Origin: Corynebacterium aurimucosum ATCC 700975
GTDB taxonomy: Bacteria; Actinomycetota; Actinomycetes; Mycobacteriales; Mycobacteriaceae
Assembly: GCF_000022905.1 (NCBI RefSeq)
Contig: NC_012590.1
Coordinates: 186,001-250,000, forward strand
Length of the DNA: 64,000 nt
Direction: 5' to 3'
Below, in pieces: positions 55,940 to 64,000 of the stretch (position 1 is its first letter; every line of letters begins with the position of its first letter). A program made the translations under genes and the position numbers. A model generated the notes under the pieces. It was not told where the DNA came from and did not search any database. It saw nothing but the letters and a program-made list of their open reading frames with translations.

Positions 55940-56956
55940 ATGAGCACGTTTCACCTAGTTATCGCCGTTGGGGATGCCACGCTGCGAGCAGAGGCAGCCT
56001 CCGCAGCGGCCGCCAGTACTGCGCAAGTAAGCACCGTGGAGGACCCGCGGGACTTCTCCCGGCACCTACCCAAGGCAGATGCCGTCTTGGCTGATGCACT
56101 AACGGCCCGGCTCGTGGCGGGGCATCCGCGGGTGTATTTCCTGGCCTTGGATCCGGGGCCGATCGATTATGAGGCCGCACTCTGTTGCCGCGCGGCTGCC
56201 GCCTTCATCGTTCCAGCCCAATCGAAAGAACTCCTGGGCGCATTAGCTGCGGACGCTACTCCTGAGACCACCGTGTCCACAGGTTTAACCCTGGCGGTGA
56301 CCGGTTCCGCTGGTGGGTTGGGTGCCTCGACCGTGGCGGTGGCGCTGGCTCGCGAGGCGGGCGCGGATCTCCTGGTTGATGCGAGCCCGTATTCCGGCGG
56401 TCTTGACTTGCTCACCGGTATTGAGAACAAGCCCGGCGCGCGGTGGCCGGATCTCGCTGCGGGGACCGGTGCGGTTGATGCAGCAGACCTTGTCCGTGCT
56501 CTGCCCACCACTCCGGACAGTATCGCGGTTCTCTCGGCTGCGAGGTCTGCCAGCGCAGAGGTGGTTCAGATGAGTAGCGCCCGGCGCGCGGCCATTATGC
56601 AAGCTGCGTGTTTATACCCGGGGACCGTGGTGGTGGATTGCCCGCCGTGGGATATCCCCGATGCGGCGGATCACGTGGTGGTGCTGACTGCCTCAGAGGT
56701 GCGGGCGGCCGCCGCCTGTGCGCAGCTGGTGGCGGAACTTCGCGCCCGGCCGCAGGAGTGTTCCGTCGTCGTGCGCAACCGCCAATGGGCCGGCCTGGAT
56801 GTCAGCGATATTGCGACGGTGACCCATGCAGACCCCATCGCTGAGCTGCCGACGATCCGTGGTCTGACCCGCACGGTGGAAACCAGTGGGCTGCCGCGCC
56901 AGTTGCCCCGAGCCCTTGCGCGTGCCGCGCGCCAGATGTGGGAGGCCGTGGCATGA
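55940..56956 (+). CDS. CpaE-like MinD/ParA ATPase of the Tad locus
   Basis: The product has 338 residues. The N-terminal part (ADAVLADALTARLVAGHPRVYFLAL) resembles a degenerate receiver domain. Then comes the P-loop-like GSAGGLGASTVAVALAREAG (deviant Walker A), DLLVDASPYSGGLDLLTGIE, and VVDCPPWDIPDAADHVVVLTA. It is the septum-site-determining/CpaE family found at the head of actinobacterial Tad loci (Rv3660c type), and probably positions the pilus machine. ATG 55940 was chosen; GTG 55919 is possible. The stop overlaps tadA (ATGA). Confidence 0.88.
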   Translation: MSTFHLVIAVGDATLRAEAASAAAASTAQVSTVEDPRDFSRHLPKADAVLADALTARLVAGHPRVYFLALDPGPIDYEAALCCRAAAAFIVPAQSKELLGALAADATPETTVSTGLTLAVTGSAGGLGASTVAVALAREAGADLLVDASPYSGGLDLLTGIENKPGARWPDLAAGTGAVDAADLVRALPTTPDSIAVLSAARSASAEVVQMSSARRAAIMQAACLYPGTVVVDCPPWDIPDAADHVVVLTASEVRAAAACAQLVAELRARPQECSVVVRNRQWAGLDVSDIATVTHADPIAELPTIRGLTRTVETSGLPRQLPRALARAARQMWEAVA

Positions 56957-58089
56957 ACCTGATCGATACGATGCGCACCATCGTGGCCGCCGAGCCGCAG
57001 CTAGCCCACGATGCACCGGCCTTGGCGCGGCGCATTCGCCAGGAGGCCGGAGTCATCAGCGATGTCGACGTGCTCGACCTTCTGCAGCGCCTGCGCCACG
57101 ATTCCGTGGGCTTGGGATTATTGGAACCGGTCCTGTCGCTGCCGGGGCTGACCGATGTTGTTGTCAACGGCCCCGATTCCTGTTTCGTCGATTGCGGGCA
57201 GGGCCTACAACCACGTGATATTGGCTTTGCCGATGACGCCGAGGTGCGCCAGCTTGCTACCCGGCTGGCTGCGGTGGCCGGCGTGCGGTTGGATGATGCG
57301 CAGCCTTTTGCCGATGGGCGCCTGACCCGCCCCGATGGCACGAGGATCCGACTCCACGCGCTGCTGGCGCCTCCTTCGGCTAGTGGAACCTGCATCAGCC
57401 TCCGTGTGCTGCGCCAGGCCCAAACCAGCCTGGAGGAATTAATAGCCAATGGCAGCATTGATTCCAGCCTGGAGCATGTCTTGCGTGCCGTGGTTGAGCG
57501 GCGGGCATCCTTCCTGGTCACTGGTGGTACCGGTTCAGGAAAGACGACGTTGCTCGCTGCCTTGTTGGGGTGTGTGCCTGTCACCGAGCGCTTGCTCATC
57601 ATCGAGGACACCCCGGAGCTTTCCCCGAATCACCCGCACGTGGTGACCTTGGTATCGCGCCGGGCCAACGCGGAAGGGCGCGGTGAGATCTCCATGTCGC
57701 TCCTGCTCCGCCAAGCGCTGCGCATGCGCCCAGACCGCATTGTTGTTGGGGAAATCCGCGGCGCGGAGGTGGTGGAACTGCTTGCCGCGCTCAACACAGG
57801 TCACGATGGTGGGGCTGGCACCGTGCATGCTAACTCTGTTGATGAAGTGCCTGCCCGCATGGAGGCCCTTGCCGCGCTTGGTGGGCTCGACCGCGTGGCG
57901 CTGCACTCACAGTTGGCGGCTGCCGTACATGTGGTCCTCGGAATGGAGCGCACACCGCAGGGGCGGCGTCTCGCGCACCTCGGTGTGCTGGAGGGGAACC
58001 CGGTCACACCTCAGCTGGTGTGGACGGCCGAAGCGGGCCCGCTTCCCGGGTTTGCGCAGCTGTGCTCGCGGCTCGGGGTGGAACCATGA
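56953..58089 (+). CDS. Tad pilus secretion ATPase TadA
   Basis: The product has 378 residues. Walker A is LVTGGTGSGKTTLLAALLG, the Asp box is LLIIEDTPEL, Walker B is RIVVGEIRGAEVVELLAALN, and the His box is TGHDGGAGTVHANSVDEV. It belongs to the CpaF/TadA/VirB11 family and powers Flp-type pilus assembly at the inner face of the membrane. GGAGG (56941-56945) serves ATG 56953, and the ATGA overlap with cpaE shows coupling. It heads the ATP-dependent part of the tad operon. Confidence 0.95.
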   Translation: MNLIDTMRTIVAAEPQLAHDAPALARRIRQEAGVISDVDVLDLLQRLRHDSVGLGLLEPVLSLPGLTDVVVNGPDSCFVDCGQGLQPRDIGFADDAEVRQLATRLAAVAGVRLDDAQPFADGRLTRPDGTRIRLHALLAPPSASGTCISLRVLRQAQTSLEELIANGSIDSSLEHVLRAVVERRASFLVTGGTGSGKTTLLAALLGCVPVTERLLIIEDTPELSPNHPHVVTLVSRRANAEGRGEISMSLLLRQALRMRPDRIVVGEIRGAEVVELLAALNTGHDGGAGTVHANSVDEVPARMEALAALGGLDRVALHSQLAAAVHVVLGMERTPQGRRLAHLGVLEGNPVTPQLVWTAEAGPLPGFAQLCSRLGVEP

Positions 58090-58835
58090 TGTGGTTACTC
58101 CTTGCAGCGGCGTGCTTGTTCTCGCAGCCTGCTTCGGTGACGCGGCTGGAATCACCGAAGCCTCGCTCGCTGGCACCCGCGGCGGTTTTCCTCGGGGTTG
58201 GGTGCTGCGTCTTCTTTGGCAGGCCCACCGTTGTGGTGGCAGTGGGCTGCATCGTGGCCTGTGCGCTGTGGTTTGCCAATGACCTGGCAGCCGCCCGGCG
58301 CGAGCGCCGCGGTGCTGAGGCGCTCGCCTCCTATTTTGGTTCTATTGCCGCTGAGTTACGGGCGGGATCGACAACGGCGAGCGCACTTCGCCGGGGTACA
58401 GACGCCCTTCCTGACTTCACTCCGGAGAGTCTCCGCACCGCGTTGAGTACAGCGGCGGGTCTCGCGGCGCAAGGGGGTTCACCCGCGGTTGCCCTCACGG
58501 CACCGGAGGTTAAGCGCTTTGCTGCGCTGCTCACCTTGTCCGGGCGCCATGGCGTGGCGCTGGCGAACCTCATTGAGCAGGCTCAAAGTCAGCTGGATAC
58601 TGCGCGTCGTCATGCAGGTGAGACCGCCGCCTCCTTGCAGGGGCCACAGGCTACCGCGGTCATCCTGGCGTGCCTGCCGCTGGCGGGCATCCTTATGGGC
58701 AGGGCGATGGGCGCGGATTCCCTGGGGTTCTTGCTCGGCGGTGGTTTAGGGGGAGTGCTTCTCGACGTCGGCGTGGCTCTCGTCTGCGCCGGCTTTGCCT
58801 GGTCGCGCCTCATTCTGCGGAAGGCGGCGCAGTGA
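58086..58835 (+). CDS. Tad pilus membrane protein TadB-like
   Basis: The product has 249 residues. Helices near the N-terminus (LLLAAACLFS, VGCCVFFGRPTVVVAVGCIV) precede a T2SSF-type cytosolic domain (EALASYFGSIAAELRAGSTTASAL and SGRHGVALANLIEQAQ). Two C-terminal helices (VILACLPLAGILMGRAMG, LDVGVALVCAGFAW) end it. It is the TadB-like platform protein that works with TadA. Its ATG overlaps the tadA stop, and its own stop overlaps the next gene. Confidence 0.9.
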   Translation: MMWLLLAAACLFSQPASVTRLESPKPRSLAPAAVFLGVGCCVFFGRPTVVVAVGCIVACALWFANDLAAARRERRGAEALASYFGSIAAELRAGSTTASALRRGTDALPDFTPESLRTALSTAAGLAAQGGSPAVALTAPEVKRFAALLTLSGRHGVALANLIEQAQSQLDTARRHAGETAASLQGPQATAVILACLPLAGILMGRAMGADSLGFLLGGGLGGVLLDVGVALVCAGFAWSRLILRKAAQ

Positions 58836-59392
58836 TGGTCTTGACGTATATCTCCGCTGCATTAATGGCTGCGGCACTCGCTGTTACCGCTTCCGCACCG
58901 TCTGGGCGGATAGCCCAATCGGGCTCGCGCACACCGCGCCCGAAGACGCCGCGCGATGGCCCAGCGGCAGAATACGGCCCGCTCGATGCGGCAAGTGACT
59001 TGGAGCTTTTTGCTGCTTGCCTAGAGGCCGGTCTCTCCACGCGCAGTGCCGTGCTAGCCGTCGCTGAAGCCTCGCCGCAGTGGTCGGAGGCGGCCGCTCT
59101 CATCGGGGTGGGCGTTCCCATGAACACTGCGTGGTCGGCGCTGGCCAGCCAGCCGCATTTGGAAGAACTGGTGCGTTTGACGCAGTTGTCTGGTGAATCG
59201 GGCGCGGCCATGGCAACTGGGTGCCACCGTTTGGTGGCGCAGCTGCGTGCCGAAGCCTCGGCGCAAGCTACCGCGCGGGCGGAGCGCGCTGGCGTGTTCA
59301 TTGCAGCACCGCTAGCGGTGTGTTTCCTTCCCGCATTCCTGGTCCTTGGGTTGATACCTGTCCTCATCAGCTTGGGCCAGCAACTCTTCTAG
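58835..59392 (+). CDS. Tad pilus membrane protein TadC-like
   Basis: The product has 185 residues. A first helix is followed by a T2SSF domain (DLELFAACLEAGLSTRSAVLAVAEAS, LTQLSGESGAAMATGCHRLV) and a C-terminal helix pair (PLAVCFLPAFLVLGLIPVLI). It is short compared with TadC of other bacteria, as is usual for compact actinobacterial Tad loci. It follows tadB with a 1-bp overlap. GTG 58832 could serve as the start instead. Confidence 0.88.
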   Translation: MVLTYISAALMAAALAVTASAPSGRIAQSGSRTPRPKTPRDGPAAEYGPLDAASDLELFAACLEAGLSTRSAVLAVAEASPQWSEAAALIGVGVPMNTAWSALASQPHLEELVRLTQLSGESGAAMATGCHRLVAQLRAEASAQATARAERAGVFIAAPLAVCFLPAFLVLGLIPVLISLGQQLF

Positions 59393-59471
59393 GGCAGTTC
59401 ATTCCAATAACCGCTCACCAACTCAGTACACGCAACCTTCATGAACACAAGAAAAGAAAGCTAGGTATATC

Positions 59472-59660
59472 ATGCAGAAAAAGGTAAACTACCAGTCACT
59501 ATTAGCTAATGATGATGGTATGTCCACGATTGAATATGCCATGGGAAGTTTGGCCGCGGCAGCGCTCGCCGCGGTGCTCTATGCCGTGGTCAACGGTGGC
59601 GAAGTCACCAGCGCCATTACCTCCATCATCACCGACGCTCTGTCCAACACCCCAGGCTAA
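59472..59660 (+). CDS. Flp-type pilin (DUF4244)
   Basis: The product has 62 residues. A short leader is followed by GMSTIEYAMGSLAAAALAAVLYAVV, one helix with the conserved Glu that marks type IV/Flp pilins (Glu at +5 in relation to the Gly-Met site). The DUF4244 pattern is common in actinobacteria. It is probably the pilus subunit, cut after the Gly by a prepilin peptidase encoded elsewhere. An 79-nt gap with AAGAAAGCTAGG-like sequence precedes it; ATG overlaps follow. Confidence 0.9.
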   Translation: MQKKVNYQSLLANDDGMSTIEYAMGSLAAAALAAVLYAVVNGGEVTSAITSIITDALSNTPG

Positions 59661-59983
59661 TGCGCGCGCTTGATGACGCCGGCTCCGTCACCATCGAGGC
59701 GGCTCTGACACTGTCCGCGCTCGTCATCGTTGCCGCGGGAATCGTGGGTGGCATCGCCACGTTGTCCGCCCACCTCGCTGCCGTTGACGCCGCGGGCGCT
59801 GCGGCTCGCTCCGCCGCCATTGGCGTGGACTTTCAGCGCGAGGGAGTAACAGTCAACCTCAGTGAGGGTGCAGGCCTCATGACCGCTGAGGCCGCCGTGC
59901 CGGCACCTTTGGGGACCATGCGTGCACAGGCGGTATTCCCCGCAGAGATGGCAGCCGGTGGTTCCACAGGGGCGCAGCCGTGA
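59660..59983 (+). CDS. TadE-like pseudopilin
   Basis: The product has 107 residues. It starts DDAGSVTIEAALTLSALVIVAAGIVGG, a TadE-type helix with Glu after the Gly-Ser-Val-Thr. An Ala-rich stretch and short exported domain follow. It is a minor pseudopilin of Tad systems. The ATG lies inside the stop of the pilin gene (TAATG), and the stop overlaps the next GTG by 4 nt, so the pilin, this gene and the next are translated together. Confidence 0.88.
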   Translation: MRALDDAGSVTIEAALTLSALVIVAAGIVGGIATLSAHLAAVDAAGAAARSAAIGVDFQREGVTVNLSEGAGLMTAEAAVPAPLGTMRAQAVFPAEMAAGGSTGAQP

Positions 59984-60324
59984 GGCGTCGTCAGCGCAGC
60001 TGGTCGCGGATCCTGGTGGGTGAGGAGGGCTATGCCACCGTCGTCACCGCCGGGATTATCGCCGCAGTGAGTTCGTTGCTGTTGGCGGTTGCGGCAGTTG
60101 CTTCGCTCGTTGTGGCGCGGCACGAAGCGCAGGTGGCGGCGGATCTCGCCGCGGTGGCCGGGGCGTGGGAGGTGGCCAAGGGCAGGGACGCCTGCACGAA
60201 GGCCACAGAGATTGCCGTGCTCAACGGCGCGGAACTCGGCTCTTGCGACATCGATGGGCGCGACGTTGAGGTCACTGCCCGGCTGCGCGGGCGCAGCGCC
60301 ATCGCCCGCGCTGGTCCGGTCTAA
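59980..60324 (+). CDS. Rv3654c-like TadE/flp-family protein
   Basis: The product has 114 residues. DEEGYATVV-like EEGYATVVTAGIIAAVSSLLLAVAAVASLVV is a pseudopilin-type helix. The exported part (VAADLAAVAGAWEVAKGRDACTKATEIAVLNGAELGSCDIDGRDVEVTA) has two Cys and the pattern of the Rv3654c/helicase-TadE-like family. It is the last gene of the tad operon, and it converges on the helicase gene with a 4-bp overlap. Confidence 0.86.
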   Translation: MRRRQRSWSRILVGEEGYATVVTAGIIAAVSSLLLAVAAVASLVVARHEAQVAADLAAVAGAWEVAKGRDACTKATEIAVLNGAELGSCDIDGRDVEVTARLRGRSAIARAGPV

Positions 60325-62693
60325 GAGGTCATGGTGACCAACGCACCGAGGAGAGCTATAGCGCCTGCCTTGTCCAAAGGGTTGTTGCCGTTGCCGCACT
60401 TGGGGGATTGCACGCACGACGGGCAACCGGATTCGCAAGGGCAGGAGCGCACGGCCTCAAAGGTGGCCTTGATCCACTCGGGGAAGCGCCGGAAACCTTC
60501 CTCGGCGAAGCCGGCGCCGCCGGGATGGCCGTCGTAGACGAAGACCGTGGGCAAGCCCGTATCGGCGTGCTGCGCGGTGGACACACCACCAATGTCCCAG
60601 CGGTCGCAGGTGGCAATGAGCGGCAGCAACCCAATGGCGGCATGCTCGGCCGCATGGAGGGTGCCCGGGGTGCGCCCGGCGGTGACTCCCATCGCTGCGA
60701 GTGCCAGCGGATCGATGGTGTAGGCCACCGCCCGGGTCACCAGGCGCTGCTCCGGCAGGTCAAGGGGGATATCCTCGCCCACGGAGCCATCGGGAAGCCG
60801 TACCTGGTAGCCGGTGACCTTATCGGTCACCTCAACCTCTAAGCTGGCCACCCACAGGCCGGGGGCGTAGTTCACCAGGTCATCGGCCTCGCTCAGGATG
60901 CGGATATCCGTCGTGGACTTCGGCTGCGTGGTGTAGTCCGGCGTCTTCGGTACGGCGAGTGCCACTCCCGGTTCGGCGGGAGCTGCGCCACCAGCGCCGC
61001 CGAGGTGAAGTTCCTCGATGACGAAGCTCTCACCACGGTGCAGGTACACCGCGCCGGGATGCACCTGGCTCACCGCGCGGGCTGAATCGATGGTGCCGAG
61101 CAGGCGGCCATCGGAGGAATCCACAATCATGACCTCCTCGCCCGAGCCGCCGCGCAGCGAGACGGCCGTGTGCGCGGTCTCCGGGGTTAGCTCGCTTGAG
61201 CCAGCCGGCAGGGGAGCGGCGAACCAGCCCTGCGGGCGCCGGCGCAGCAAGCCCTGCTGGGCTAAGTCGTGGACCACGGACTCGGCGCGGAAGGCGGCTA
61301 CGTCGGCGTCGCTAAGCGGCTTCTCTACCGCCGCGCAGTAGACGTGCCCGCCCAGGATATAGGGGTTAGCGGGGTTGAACACGCTGGCTTCTACCGGCCG
61401 GCCCAAGAGCGCTTCTGGGTGGTGGACCAGGTAGGTATCCATCGGTTCATCGCGGGCCACCAGTACCACCAGCGAACCCTGACCGCGGCGGCCCGCGCGC
61501 CCGGCCTGCTGCCAGAAGCTAGCAACCGTGCCCGGGAACCCGGCGGTGACCACGGCATCCAGCCCGCCGACGTCGATGCCCAGCTCCAAAGCCGAGGTGG
61601 TGGCCACTCCGAGCAAGGAGCCATCATCCAGCGCCTGCTCCAGCGCGCGGCGGTCCTCGGCCAGATAGCCCGCCCGGTAGGCGGCAATCCGGCGCGCAAA
61701 ATCCGGCCGGCCCAGCCTCCCGGAGAGTTCCTCAGCTGCCCGCAGCGCGGTGGTTTCCGCCGCGCGCCGCGAGCGCACAAAGGTCAACGTCCGCGCGCCC
61801 TGCGCCACGAGCGCGGCCATCATCCACGCCGCTTCCGTGGTGGCGGCGCGGCGCACAGGAGCACCGTTCTGCCCTTCGATGCCTTCCATGAAGCCCGGTT
61901 CCCATAGCGCGACCGTCCGCGCACCCGTCGGCGCGCCATCCTCGGTTACGGGGAAAAACTCGCGCCCCGTCAGCCGTGCAGCATGCCGGGCAGGATCCCG
62001 CATGGTCGCCGAGGCCGCAATCACCACCGGCCGCGAGCCATAGTGCTCACACAGCCGCAGCAGGCGCCGCAGCACGAGCGCTACGTTCGCGCCAAAAACC
62101 CCGCGGTAGGCATGCGCCTCATCGATGACGATGAACTTCAAGTGCCGCAGCACCCGCGCCCACCGCTGATGAGCGCCCAGCAGGGAGGAATGAATCATGT
62201 CCGGGTTGGAGAAGATGAACCGAGCCTGATCACGGATGCCGGCACGGGCTTCGGTGGGGGTATCGCCGTCGTAGGGGGCGGGGTGGACGTCGCGAAGCGT
62301 GGCGATGCCCTGCGTGAGCTCGAGCACCGCGCGCAGCTGGTCCGAGCCCAGCGCCTTCGTCGGCGTGATGTAGAGCGCGCACGCGGTCGGGTCCTGCGCC
62401 AAGCGGGACAGAATGGGCAAACGATAGCCCAGCGACTTTCCGGAACTCGTGCCGGTGGAGACTACCACGTCGCGCCCCTCCCACGCCGCCTGTGCCACGG
62501 CGACCTGGTGGGCATAGAGCTTGGCGACGCCCTGCTCCTCCAACGCCGCCCGCAACTTCGGTAGGACCCACTCGGGCCACTCGGCGTAGCTTGCTGGCTG
62601 GGCGGGCAGGGTGGTGGAGTGCGTTAGCTCGGACTCGGGGAAACGCTCAACAAGGTGCTCGACGAGCTCCTCACCCAGAGGGTTCTCACTCAC
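60321..62693 (-). CDS. DEAD/DEAH helicase with DUF1998 zinc domain
   Basis: The product has about 790 residues. Motif I is VVVSTGTSSGKSLGY, motif II FIVIDEAHAYRG, motif III ASATM, motif VI QQAGRAGRRGQG. The C-terminal DUF1998 domain has VYDGHPGGAGFAEEGF and the four-Cys cluster in SCPCESGCPSCVQSPKCGNG. This is the Lhr/MrfA-like helicase that in Bacillus acts in mitomycin repair with a partner exonuclease; no partner is next to it here. I chose GTG 62693 (VSENPLGEE) because GGAGG lies just upstream. Confidence 0.93.
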   Translation of the reverse strand: MSENPLGEELVEHLVERFPESELTHSTTLPAQPASYAEWPEWVLPKLRAALEEQGVAKLYAHQVAVAQAAWEGRDVVVSTGTSSGKSLGYRLPILSRLAQDPTACALYITPTKALGSDQLRAVLELTQGIATLRDVHPAPYDGDTPTEARAGIRDQARFIFSNPDMIHSSLLGAHQRWARVLRHLKFIVIDEAHAYRGVFGANVALVLRRLLRLCEHYGSRPVVIAASATMRDPARHAARLTGREFFPVTEDGAPTGARTVALWEPGFMEGIEGQNGAPVRRAATTEAAWMMAALVAQGARTLTFVRSRRAAETTALRAAEELSGRLGRPDFARRIAAYRAGYLAEDRRALEQALDDGSLLGVATTSALELGIDVGGLDAVVTAGFPGTVASFWQQAGRAGRRGQGSLVVLVARDEPMDTYLVHHPEALLGRPVEASVFNPANPYILGGHVYCAAVEKPLSDADVAAFRAESVVHDLAQQGLLRRRPQGWFAAPLPAGSSELTPETAHTAVSLRGGSGEEVMIVDSSDGRLLGTIDSARAVSQVHPGAVYLHRGESFVIEELHLGGAGGAAPAEPGVALAVPKTPDYTTQPKSTTDIRILSEADDLVNYAPGLWVASLEVEVTDKVTGYQVRLPDGSVGEDIPLDLPEQRLVTRAVAYTIDPLALAAMGVTAGRTPGTLHAAEHAAIGLLPLIATCDRWDIGGVSTAQHADTGLPTVFVYDGHPGGAGFAEEGFRRFPEWIKATFEAVRSCPCESGCPSCVQSPKCGNGNNPLDKAGAIALLGALVTMTS

Positions 62694-62784
62694 GCTTGCC
62701 TCCACTAATCTGCTGTAGGTGTCCAAACGTGGCACACTGGTGCACTAGTTTGCACTACTTTATTCCCGCAAAGGACAACTCATC

Positions 62785-62988
62785 ATGGCATACGGTACCG
62801 TCAAGTTCTTCAACGCCGAAAAAGGCTACGGCTTCATTGAGCAGGAGGACGGCTCCGGCGATATCTTCGTGCACTACACCGAAATCCAAGGAACCGGCTT
62901 CCGCACCCTCGAAGATAACCAGCGCGTCTCCTTTGAGATCGGGGAAGACGCTAAAGGCCAGCAGGCCACCAACGTCGAGGTGGTTTAG
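62785..62988 (+). CDS. cspA: Cold shock protein CspA
   Basis: The product has 67 residues. The RNA-binding motifs are [14 protein letters not shown] (RNP1-like) and [10 protein letters not shown] (RNP2). It binds single-stranded RNA and DNA as a chaperone. AAAGGACAA is upstream of the ATG. It is divergent from the helicase gene, as in C. glutamicum (cg0370/cg0371), and its stop overlaps the DedA stop by 4 bp. Confidence 0.97.
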   Translation: MAYGTVKFFNAEKGYGFIEQEDGSGDIFVHYTEIQGTGFRTLEDNQRVSFEIGEDAKGQQATNVEVV

Positions 62989-63614
62989 GGGGACTCGGCA
63001 TAGCCGCGCCGGGTATCCCACCATTCCAGCAGCTTATTCTGCCCTTTTTGCAGGCCGAAGCCGATGATGACAGCGGCGATGATGGAAATGAGCATGGCTA
63101 TCGCGGGCGAGCCGGAGAAAGCCACGCCGCCGAGATAACCAATGGCTAGCGCCTGCGCCACCCACAGCAGGACGCCGATGGTGTCGAAGAAGAAAAACAG
63201 TACCCACGGGTAGCGCATGGAGCCCAGCAGGATCGTCATAAACAGCCGGGCCGAGGGGATGAAACGCGCAATGATGATGGCCGCGCCGCCGCTGCGCCGA
63301 ATGTTGCGCTTGACCCACGTCAAGGCGTCATAAGCTTTCGTGCCCTTTTGGGCTCTATTAATAAGGCCAATGAGCCGCGTTCCCAAAAGGAAACACAAGT
63401 TATCCCCCAAAATTGCGGCAACCATAGCGACGAAAAACATGGTGGGAAGGTGGGGGAAACCTTGGGAACCAGACCAAGCGCCCACCATGTTGAGGGGAAC
63501 CTCTGAAGGTAAAACGGGGAAGAAGCAGTCGAGGAAAATCAGTGAACCCACCAGCGGATAAATCCACTGGGTGGCCATGATGACCTCGAACCATGCAGTA
63601 ATAGACGCAATCAC
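62985..63614 (-). CDS. DedA-family membrane protein
   Basis: The product has 209 residues. It has the DedA/SNARE-associated pattern: [24 protein letters not shown] (with the Glu/Asp of the re-entrant helix), [14 protein letters not shown], and [22 protein letters not shown] with the conserved Arg. Family members flip undecaprenyl phosphate or phospholipids. GGGAG lies upstream of the GTG start. It is divergent from topA. Confidence 0.92.
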   Translation of the reverse strand: MIASITAWFEVIMATQWIYPLVGSLIFLDCFFPVLPSEVPLNMVGAWSGSQGFPHLPTMFFVAMVAAILGDNLCFLLGTRLIGLINRAQKGTKAYDALTWVKRNIRRSGGAAIIIARFIPSARLFMTILLGSMRYPWVLFFFFDTIGVLLWVAQALAIGYLGGVAFSGSPAIAMLISIIAAVIIGFGLQKGQNKLLEWWDTRRGYAESP

Positions 63615-63779
63615 GCTGTCTCCCGGTTGTGTACTGTGAGGCGAATCCTCGGACGGCCAGTATAGACCCCCTGTTGTGTGGACGTGTACTGGCCTGAATA
63701 ACTAGAGTGAACCTCTATCTGTGTACTCTAGGGGCAATTGCCCAGCAGAGGACTAGCCATCGGAAGGGATGAAGTCGAA

Positions 63780-64000
63780 GTGGCAGAAGCTACCGGCCCG
63801 GGGAAGACCCTGGTCATCGTCGAGTCAGCAACCAAGGCGAAGAAGATTCAGCCTTACCTCGGCGATAAGTACATTGTTGAGGCCTCCGTCGGCCACATCC
63901 GGGACCTTCCCCGCGGCGCTGCCGACGTCCCAGCTAAGTATAAGAAGGAATCCTGGGCGCGCCTCGGTGTGAACCCGGAGGATAACTTCACCCCGCTGTA
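63780..64000 (+). CDS. topA: DNA topoisomerase I, 5' part
   Basis: The first 73 codons of topA are in the window. The Toprim start [21 protein letters not shown] carries the conserved Glu, and [20 protein letters not shown] follows as in all TopA proteins. It relaxes negative supercoils. The GTG start at 63780 has GAAGGGATGAAG upstream; the frame of ATG 63769 does not match. The gene runs off the right edge of the window. Confidence 0.95.
   Translation, partial: MAEATGPGKTLVIVESATKAKKIQPYLGDKYIVEASVGHIRDLPRGAADVPAKYKKESWARLGVNPEDNFTPL

Overview
The window is chromosomal DNA from a high-GC actinobacterium. Gene content and order identify the genus Corynebacterium: recR-gatD-murT-dnaQ-like-leuA-lysC-asd, then sigC/katA, ponA-like PBP/whcA, glxR/nth, and serB-like/cpaE/tad/helicase/csp/dedA/topA. 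This follows the C. glutamicum backbone as I remember it, interrupted by accessory insertions. I cannot fix the species from sequence reading alone. Several genes appear to have leaderless starts, with a -10 hexamer about 7 nt before the start codon.

Layout. 1-2.2 kb: the recR 3' end, then a scarred region holding a DUF3800 gene remnant, a DUF6973-like gene and a small lipoprotein. 2.2-14.6 kb: peptidoglycan amidation (gatD-murT), a DnaQ-fold/BRCT protein without visible catalytic acids, leuA with a 15-codon leucine leader peptide, a PIG-V-like mannosyltransferase, a DMT exporter, and lysC-asd for the aspartate pathway. 14.6-23.8 kb: a sortase-assembled pilus locus in the order large adhesin, major pilin, two class C sortases, LVNTG base pilin. 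This is the same order as the spaG-spaH-srtD-srtE-spaI type. RNA hairpins lie between tip and shaft genes and between shaft and sortase genes. 23.9-31.1 kb: a YkvI-family permease, sigC, katA, a YhgE/Pip-like membrane protein, and a DUF5129 protein behind a structured leader. 31.2-34.7 kb: a DUF3800 gene and nested IS1249-type elements beside a tRNA-Pro(CGG). The intact IS has 8-bp target duplications.

34.8-45 kb is core again: a metallophosphoesterase, YqeY, a class A PBP, WhcA, DUF4177, RidA, an MBL hydrolase, GlxR, endonuclease III, a TlpA-like thioredoxin, a Nudix hydrolase and a MarP-like protease. 45.1-52.2 kb: an HNH endonuclease of the 13E12/DUF222 type, an array of about 110-bp hairpin repeats, and a dppABC-DF peptide importer. 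52.3-64 kb: an Asp-nucleophile alpha/beta hydrolase, a holin-X membrane protein, a Fic-like degenerate protein, a SerB-like HAD phosphatase, a 6C small RNA, a compact cpaE-tadABC-flp-tadE locus for Flp-type pili, a DUF1998 helicase, cspA, dedA and the 5' end of topA.

Two surface systems stand out: sortase-built Spa pili and a Tad/Flp locus. Most genes are housekeeping. The most unusual signals are regulatory or structural: the hairpin repeat array, the leader before the DUF5129 gene, the pilus intergenic hairpins, an exonuclease fold apparently stripped of its catalytic residues, and the scarred DUF6973/lipoprotein pair.
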